Shown piece after piece: positions 59,001 through 64,000 of a stretch of DNA of 64,000 bases. The notes under the pieces were generated by a model. That model was not told the origin of the DNA and searched no databases. It worked only from the letters and a program-made list of their open reading frames with translations. The stretch lies in assembly GCA_018806915.1 (NCBI GenBank), contig JAGKQI010000101.1:186001-250000 (forward strand), given 5' to 3'. Position 1 is the first letter of the stretch. Each line of letters begins with the position of its first letter. Made by a program: the position numbers and the translations under genes. The stretch comes from Phytophthora colocasiae. Lineage: Eukaryota; Oomycota; Peronosporomycetes; Peronosporales; Peronosporaceae.

Positions 59001-59993
59001 ACTGGTGACACTCTCCTTGGTGCCAACAAGACGCACATTGTTGGTTACCTTGTCGATGTCAACCAGAGCTCCGGTATCTTCCATCAACTGGTTGATCGTC
59101 TCGCCCTTCTTACCAATTAGCTTCGGAACAATCTCCGACGGCAGCAAAATATCCACCTTACCCGCTGTGAGGTCGTTAATAGCTTTCTTGAGCTGCTTGG
59201 CCTTGTCAGGCGACGCCTGAACCGTCAAGATACCTTCAGCCTTGCTGATGTCGATTTTGAGCTTGAGTGATTTCTCCAGTTCATGCAGATGCTTGGCTTG
59301 CTGGAACATGAGCACCTTGATTGTGTCCGGGTGCAGTCCAATGGACTGGTTCGTGGCCAGAGTGATATCCTCAATGACCTGCTTGGCCGTCTGCACCTGT
59401 TCGGATGCACTGGTGATCTTGACGATGTTCTGCTTGTTGTCCACTTCCAGTATAGCACAGCACTCTTTCTCCATCTGATGGATATGAGCAAACTGCTTGC
59501 CAATGACAGCGCCCATTTTGTCCTCAGGGACTGTCACTTCAATGGTGACAAAGTCTGCCACAGCTTTCCCAATATGTGCCGCAAGTTTCAGCTTACGGAT
59601 TCCCTGTTGCAATTGCAGCAGTGTGGCTTCGAACTCCTTATGTTGCTCGAAGCGCTCCTGACGCTCCTGGCGGGTCTTGTCGATCATACTCTGGAACTCT
59701 TCACAGGCCTCCTGTTGCGTGAGCTTTTCCTTTAGTTGCTGCAGGTCGCGCAACAACACCTTCTCGTCGCTGGCTGACATGGACGTCGTGTTGCGGTGCC
59801 ACTCCATCTTCTCCATCTCCTCCTTAATACGCTCCGCCGACATGTTGGGGCGGCGCGGAGGGTTCTTGAAGGCCACGCGCAGCTTCTCGTCCAGCTGTTT
59901 GCCGGCCGCCGCGTTAGCCATTTTCTCGGCAGTAGCGCTCTCCAGACGCTTCTGCATCTGCTGCAGCATTTCGGCGTCGCTGGGCGTGGACAT
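56022..59993 (-). CDS. Vigilin-like multi-KH RNA-binding protein
   Basis: A 1323-aa protein from the first ATG (59993; the frame opens at a TTG 13 codons upstream). After a helical N-terminus (about 1-130) come about 13 KH domains. Those with an intact GXXG loop include IGKKGETINQ, IGKKGSKIKE, IGKKGETVSD, IGKKGERIKA, VGRSGETIKK and IGKSGANIRA; the others are degenerate (for example MFQQAKH, MASKREK), alternating as in vigilin/Scp160. The C-terminus is Gln-rich, then basic (KLTKNQRRRMRKR), then Thr/Ser-rich. Vigilins bind mRNA and ribosomes and act in translation and mRNA stability. There is a 193-bp gap to the upstream kinesin-like gene on the same strand. Confidence 0.92.
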   Translation of the reverse strand: MSTPSDAEMLQQMQKRLESATAEKMANAAAGKQLDEKLRVAFKNPPRRPNMSAERIKEEMEKMEWHRNTTSMSASDEKVLLRDLQQLKEKLTQQEACEEFQSMIDKTRQERQERFEQHKEFEATLLQLQQGIRKLKLAAHIGKAVADFVTIEVTVPEDKMGAVIGKQFAHIHQMEKECCAILEVDNKQNIVKITSASEQVQTAKQVIEDITLATNQSIGLHPDTIKVLMFQQAKHLHELEKSLKLKIDISKAEGILTVQASPDKAKQLKKAINDLTAGKVDILLPSEIVPKLIGKKGETINQLMEDTGALVDIDKVTNNVRLVGTKESVTSAETYVRDLISEQSQREKNFTPDDKELFKGPEFGKYKFEFFAEFLMADKAKQLRLLRTDASEARIKVFKKERRIHVLGNKKQIEAMEDALRERLKEFEQHHWVTEISDNHLLSLIIGKKGSKIKEIENEGKESNVRIDIQDNYVCVFGDDEEAINNAKAKITEIVDNNQRSVFVTSRYLIAVLMASKREKLSEIETSSGCKLHLPPPPPRDGAARSSESESDQIKISLTGTLEAIQKAKEQLEELDEAHHVRYLPLDVDEIPTVIGKKGETVSDLESKSGAKVRVLRGTAGQPSELEMIGTEEQLKCVQTAVDELLQTQNRQLLQLDAFAAGCLIGKKGERIKAMRLNHPEATLDAFPNRGQVRVKAVSPEALKACVDDVLKTLQETHAIESVHVPQNDEQKAAGLPRGATGPVPTNFNTLLAKHEAIAMRLQELEAEGGDGMRVSFQDDGKVAKIRGPAMGIGKIKKFLEMLVSPDSHFVETIALPSIAFASALEVKGEAAKLNENALRICKQTGCELRVKRSPAASGASEEGTIRIEGTNASKVYEAKAEVEKVLQFYYTDCFHTLEDLPPSIATRMFDLLPTLRAKYNVVFSLPTTTSLKVFADSKKNTQEIVKQLKKDIEAWKKQHVELPIAGWLVPILVGRSGETIKKISTESNARLDLSTLAPSSSRHQDRVLTISSRDDAAIKLATEKVEEVLTHHKNLSSVVDVIKTKLDVALSVKKDAAKGIQFHVVDGEETGELKVVVYGEDHDERERLVEKIEHLLEIFVVETIALPTTVSPAFASSMLGSLIGKSGANIRALQKQFPDVMIDIRRGDNSITLKGPTDEVQKVRTVMEDKIQELLRNEEEFQQRRSARYQQDSEEQEDAEKKTSSSRDAEVSDENSHPNTTLQQQQQAKRVGPVGGTPAMGEVKLTKNQRRRMRKRAENEKSDVLSMLVGNGQGATTTTTTTTVKTVSNGGVTTSSTTTTTSSTKENNGGYYHSSSGYSLRL

Positions 59994-60186
59994 GACAGGC
60001 GGGAGGGGCAGGAGGAAGGCGAGGCAACACAACCACTTGGGCGGAACGGGATCTTTTCACGAATGACCAGAGTGCGGACACGTAAGGCGCCGTCTGGCAT
60101 TTAATCTGGATGTTTGTATGGTGGTATTTTTGTAAATGTGGAAAATCCGCATAAGGAGTGATGGTCATCTAGTTGAAGAAAGATTC

Positions 60187-63150
60187 CTAACGGAATGGCG
60201 AGCGCGCGTCCTGTAGCCTTCGGTTGACCAGCGTCTTCTTCAGAGCGCTGGAGGCCGTTTCCCGTCTGATCTTAAGCACTGTACCAATGGTAGATAGCGG
60301 TGCCGATAGTGATGACGCTGTTGTAGTTGTATTGAGGGGAACGGGTACAGAGCGACCTGCACGATGAATGGTCGACGCCTGCTTCTTGGTCGATACTGGT
60401 GATGGCCCTCTGTTGGTTTTTAGGCTTTTGATGCCTTTGCGACTGGGTTTCGCTTTTCGAACGGAGGCGATTGGGGCAGGAGGAGGTTCGGACTCCGAGC
60501 TGTTCGCGTAGATAATGGGGTGGACTGCCGCTGGGACTGGTACTTGTTGATGCTGCTGCGGTTGTTCGTACTCCTGTGTCTCATTGTGTCGTGGGGACGG
60601 AGGGGCTACATCTAATACATCGAGTCCAGCCCTACCATATCGCTTGCTTAAGATTTCCAATTCAGTACCCCATGTGGTCACGGATCCAGCGCGATGCCGA
60701 CTATGGTCTTGCATGTCCAGTGATGAGAAAGGAAGTGCTACGTCGTTGCTAGGTTGGCATTGTTGTAGGGCTAAGCGGTTCATGAAACCTTCGAGAGACC
60801 GATCTCGATTATTCATTCGAGAATCCTCTCCACCTCCCATGGCTGTACGCATTTGCTGAAGAACGCGGACGATTGCGGCAGTGTTGACGTCTTTGGAAGA
60901 AGCAGCACGAACTGGACAGGAGGAAGGAAGACCGACCAGCGCGAGGAATTTGGCACCAGGCTTGATTGTGTCTTGGAGAAGCACGGTGAGTTTGGAGCTG
61001 TGATAGCGCACGAAGGCTACGTCTTTTAATCGGACTTCAGCGAGGGCTGTCACTAGTGCTTCAGCACCATTCTCCACCGCAACTCGTTGTCTGACCTCTT
61101 CGCGGTTGTCGGACCACGGTAGTGTGGGTTTCACTGCGGCTTTGACACTACTGCCAGGCCCCAACGCCAATTCAACAATCTGCAGCTTCGATTTGACTGA
61201 AGCTGATCCTGCGAGCAAGTTTTCGTACGACAAGCAGACCGTCGCAACCGTATGTGTGAGGGATGCAGTGAGTGATGGAACAGCATCAAGGACTCCAAAC
61301 TGCTGGGTTGAGCTAGTTGTGAGATATTCACGCCCTCCAGTGAGCACCATCAATGCCTCCTCAGCATTTTGTACCTCAAGCACCACAATTTGTCGTGCGG
61401 TGGAGGAATTTGCTTCAGTCGATGGCGCTGTCATCGCTTCAAGGCCAAGAAGATCGTACACAGTCTCGTTGAAGACTGCAAGAAAGCTGATGGTGAACTT
61501 GGCTCGGTGGAATCGACTGTCACCATTTGCTGCTACGGTTGCAAACAACTCGCGTAGTACCAACTCCGAGACCGTTTGCTGCGCTGTAGAACCCCCGTTG
61601 CGCAGTGGAGGGGCACCGACAAAGGTGGTGACACATGCATTGCATCCGTCTAAGACAGATTGGAGTAGTGGCGTCACAGATTCATGACGATCCCATTCAC
61701 GAGCTCGGTCGGAGAAGACCGCGTCACACTTGACCCCCAGTACTTCTTGGCTATCGTCAGCGTTGGTAGCAGCTTCACGCAGGAACAGCTCGCCGTTGCT
61801 GTAATTGGCACGCAGCACTAACGTTTCAGAGGAACTCTCATCGCCTACTACACTGTTTGGTGAAGGCTCCACATTTTGCAGCTGACATATTATCAGAGCG
61901 TCGCGTTTTGATCGCCAAAGCTGTTCGTGAAGGTGCCGACGAGCAAGTTCTGCGCTATATAATGCTAGCCGCAATGGAGCGTGTTCAATATGAGCTGCTT
62001 GTGCGTAGCGAGACGAACGTTCGACAAGAGTCATGACCGGCGCGCGAAGCCGCTCAAGGAATCGTCGGAAGTCCCCCTGAACAGCTACGAGTGGTGCTCG
62101 AGTTTGTGCCAATGTTGCACGCATTCCACGCAACGAGGTGATGGCATCTCGGGCTAGACTATTTACCTGCCGCCGGTACACCGAATGCCGTTGAATAGCA
62201 GCTTGCTGAGATTGCAAATGCTCTCGGGCACTAGTTCCATAGGCCTGGAAGGCTTTGGATTCAGCCGTTTTGGCTGCCACAGCCCCCTTCAGTTGGTTGG
62301 CCTGGTGTTGGAGAGCATCACGTTCATCTCGTAGAGTTTCCAACTCGCGTTCACGAAGCTCTGCGCGCTGACGAGCGGCCTGCAATTGATCTCGAAGGGC
62401 AGCATTTTCTCGTTCTCGGTGTTCGCTTTGTGCCTGCGCTTCAGTCCACTTCTCCATGATCGCTTTGAAATGTGTGCCACGTTTACCCATTTCTTCATTC
62501 AGGTGTTCTACGTTGTCACGGAGCAGTTTTGTCTCCTGCGTTAAGAGTTGACGTTCTTGACGAAGTTCTTTTGCTGACGTCTCACTTTTCTCAAGAGCTT
62601 CAAGGTCTTCCCTGGCGCGTGTACGCAGTGCTGCCAACTCGTCGTGTTGCATTGAAATGCACGCATTCAACTCCATCACCTGCATCGCACGTTGGTGGGC
62701 CTCAGCCAGTGCCTTCTCCTTAGCTTTTTTGGCATCGAGCAACTCCTTCCAGCAGAATTCACCAGCTTCCGCATCTCCAAGCATGGATGGGGCCAATTGG
62801 TCCCTCAGAGAGCTGCTTGATGCTGTACATTCAGAGCTGACTTTCCGCTCACTCTCGGCAGCAGCAGCTCTCAGTGCTAGAACAACTTGCTGCAATTGAT
62901 CCAGCTCCATCAGTAGTGAGTGGTTGCGTTTTTCCACCTCTCCACGTTTACATCGCTCTTCTTGCACTTTTTCCGTCATATTCACGAGCAATGAAGCTAA
63001 TGACTCTGGTTCGGTTGTAGAGGGGGAGCTCCCCACTGTGTCGACTACTTCGCTTCCGTCCTCACCCCCATCATCGTCGCTTCTCAGTTCCTGCTGGTCT
63101 TCTTCCAACATTAGGTCTTCCTCTTCATTTGGTCCATCTAAACGGTGCAT
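60187..63150 (-). CDS. Kinesin-like protein with degenerate, probably nucleotide-free motor domain
   Basis: A 987-aa protein with an ATG start. Acidic N-terminus, coiled coil about 55-370, then a C-terminal motor-like region (about 420-790), the kinesin-14 arrangement. Kinesin landmarks remain: VFSDRAREW...PLLQSVLDGCNACV, FTISFLAVFNETVYDLL, and SSKLTVLLQDTI (about 713). The P-loop GQTGSGKT region instead reads TFVGAPPLRNGG, the switch I SSRSH region reads like LTASLTH, and the switch II DLAGSE region reads VELALGPG. ATP binding is therefore unlikely. A non-catalytic partner of an active kinesin, like yeast Vik1/Cik1 with Kar3, is a reasonable model. Confidence 0.82.
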   Translation of the reverse strand: MHRLDGPNEEEDLMLEEDQQELRSDDDGGEDGSEVVDTVGSSPSTTEPESLASLLVNMTEKVQEERCKRGEVEKRNHSLLMELDQLQQVVLALRAAAAESERKVSSECTASSSSLRDQLAPSMLGDAEAGEFCWKELLDAKKAKEKALAEAHQRAMQVMELNACISMQHDELAALRTRAREDLEALEKSETSAKELRQERQLLTQETKLLRDNVEHLNEEMGKRGTHFKAIMEKWTEAQAQSEHRERENAALRDQLQAARQRAELRERELETLRDERDALQHQANQLKGAVAAKTAESKAFQAYGTSAREHLQSQQAAIQRHSVYRRQVNSLARDAITSLRGMRATLAQTRAPLVAVQGDFRRFLERLRAPVMTLVERSSRYAQAAHIEHAPLRLALYSAELARRHLHEQLWRSKRDALIICQLQNVEPSPNSVVGDESSSETLVLRANYSNGELFLREAATNADDSQEVLGVKCDAVFSDRAREWDRHESVTPLLQSVLDGCNACVTTFVGAPPLRNGGSTAQQTVSELVLRELFATVAANGDSRFHRAKFTISFLAVFNETVYDLLGLEAMTAPSTEANSSTARQIVVLEVQNAEEALMVLTGGREYLTTSSTQQFGVLDAVPSLTASLTHTVATVCLSYENLLAGSASVKSKLQIVELALGPGSSVKAAVKPTLPWSDNREEVRQRVAVENGAEALVTALAEVRLKDVAFVRYHSSKLTVLLQDTIKPGAKFLALVGLPSSCPVRAASSKDVNTAAIVRVLQQMRTAMGGGEDSRMNNRDRSLEGFMNRLALQQCQPSNDVALPFSSLDMQDHSRHRAGSVTTWGTELEILSKRYGRAGLDVLDVAPPSPRHNETQEYEQPQQHQQVPVPAAVHPIIYANSSESEPPPAPIASVRKAKPSRKGIKSLKTNRGPSPVSTKKQASTIHRAGRSVPVPLNTTTTASSLSAPLSTIGTVLKIRRETASSALKKTLVNRRLQDARSPFR

Positions 63151-63392
63151 CTTCTTCGCTTTATCGCTTTAACTGATACTTATTCGGCGACCAACGCTCG
63201 AATTGAAGCGCGAGCGACGTGAGGGGCTGAGGTGGTTTCTTGCTATGAACACCTACATGCTCACCTGCATGGATGATGACCATGCTTTTCATAGGGCAAG
63301 TTGAAGCTGCCAATTATAGATGGCTACAGCCTGTAGTCTTCAAGTCCTTTTTAGATGCGCTCTTGATTCCTTGTCTTCCTTGTTGTGTGAAA
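63151..63392. promoter_or_regulatory. Divergent promoter between kinesin-like gene and the spliced gene
   Basis: 242 bp between two ATGs pointing away from each other, so it must contain both promoters. No clear TATA box is visible; oomycete promoters usually rely on an initiator-type element. Confidence 0.5.
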
Positions 63393-64000
63393 ATGGCTAG
63401 TGAGCACCAGGTGACTTTGGGCGTGAAAGGCCGACTGAGCAACCAGGAGATGGAGCAGCTCCGCAACCAGGTAAAAGCTATGCATCGATATGTTGTTCTC
63501 TGTGGGCGTAATTTGACTGGGGCTACTTCTTCAGCTTGCACAAGCTGCAGCGTATGCCCATGTACCAGAATATCAACGTGCTGCTCGAGCTGCAAAGGCC
63601 CAATCCAAGTCAAAACCAATGACAAAATGTTACCGGCGTGTAGATCCTGCTCGAGATACAGTAAGCAGCCAAGCACGACCTGCCAGAAAAACACTGGCGA
63701 GCATCCAGTACGAGCAGAAATTCTTAACACAGGCGTACGACTCGCTAAAACTACGACCCACTCGTGGTATTGGAACAGAAGCCAGGACTATCCTTCAAGA
63801 CGAGTATGTTACGAAGCCTCGAGAGGTGAGCTGTATCCCACGAAATCTGTCCAGCAAAAATGAGGTTAGTGAAGGCTCGGAGACTGGTAACCAGGTCTCA
63901 GGAGGAAAACGTCGTGGCCCCGCAACTATCCCCCAATTGTTTATCATGTAGTAAAGCAGCTAAGAATCAGTTAGCCTCACTTCCAGCTAAGTACACTGTC
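63393..64000 (+). CDS. Unknown protein, spliced, 3' end outside the window
   Basis: Exon 1 is 63393-63470 (MASEHQVTLGVKGRLSNQEM start). Intron 63471-63534 (64 bp, GTAAAA...TTCAG) is needed because the upstream frame runs into low-quality sequence, while splicing joins CAG to CTTGCACAAGCT in a continuous helical, Ala-rich frame. A second likely intron is 63826-63901 (76 bp, GTGAGC...TCTCAG); with it the frame is open to the window edge and includes a CLSC pair. Without it the frame ends at 63951. The encoded protein is basic, with an Ala/Arg helix, an Arg/Ser-rich segment and no family I recognise. Confidence 0.62.

Overview
The window looks like nuclear DNA of an oomycete, most likely a Phytophthora-type peronosporalean. 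The main reasons are several bZIP proteins with cysteine in place of the invariant DNA-binding asparagine (a known Phytophthora feature), short intergenic spaces, mostly intronless genes, rare 60-80 bp GT-AG introns, and a heavy load of LTR elements and a tyrosine-recombinase (Crypton-like) element. Genus-level identity is inference. Several open frames begin at GTG or TTG codons; for those I give the first ATG where there is one.

Layout. 1-12.1 kb: most of a Ty3/Gypsy chromovirus-type element on the minus strand (gag 11718-9442, pol 9178-2897). It has a third zinc knuckle in the gag frame behind a stop codon, a degenerate C-terminal chromodomain, and an extra antisense ORF (326-2011) beyond pol. 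12.8-21.9 kb: five bZIP paralogues sharing one conserved C-terminal domain. Their spacers hold a 674-bp hAT element with 8-bp target duplications, two adjacent perfect palindromes (one centred on TGAGTCA), and an 18-bp G-box sequence shared by two promoters. 22.1-27.6 kb: a three-gene minus-strand module made of a tyrosine recombinase, a protein joining CENP-B/pogo-like HTH domains to a Ulp1 SUMO-protease domain, and a small chromodomain protein. The Ulp1 gene is bracketed by two inverted arrays of the same 19-bp repeat, and the module is bounded by 12-bp inverted repeats. This is the best candidate for an undescribed system.

27.6-42.3 kb: a family of membrane-anchored ankyrin-TIR-TIR proteins. 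There is one intact gene (minus), one pseudogene carrying a LINE fragment and an internal inversion, and one gene split by a 5.6-kb Copia element with 5-bp target duplications and a primer site matching the anticodon arm of initiator Met-tRNA. Parts of the intact and split genes are nearly identical, which suggests gene conversion.

42.4-64 kb: ordinary housekeeping and cytoskeletal genes. These are an EFCAB6-like degenerate EF-hand protein, a coiled-coil protein, two long-chain acyl-CoA synthetases with N-myristoylation motifs separated by a tRNA-headed retroposon, a secreted CE1-type esterase, a vigilin-like multi-KH protein, a kinesin-like protein that has lost its P-loop, and the start of a spliced gene of unknown function.
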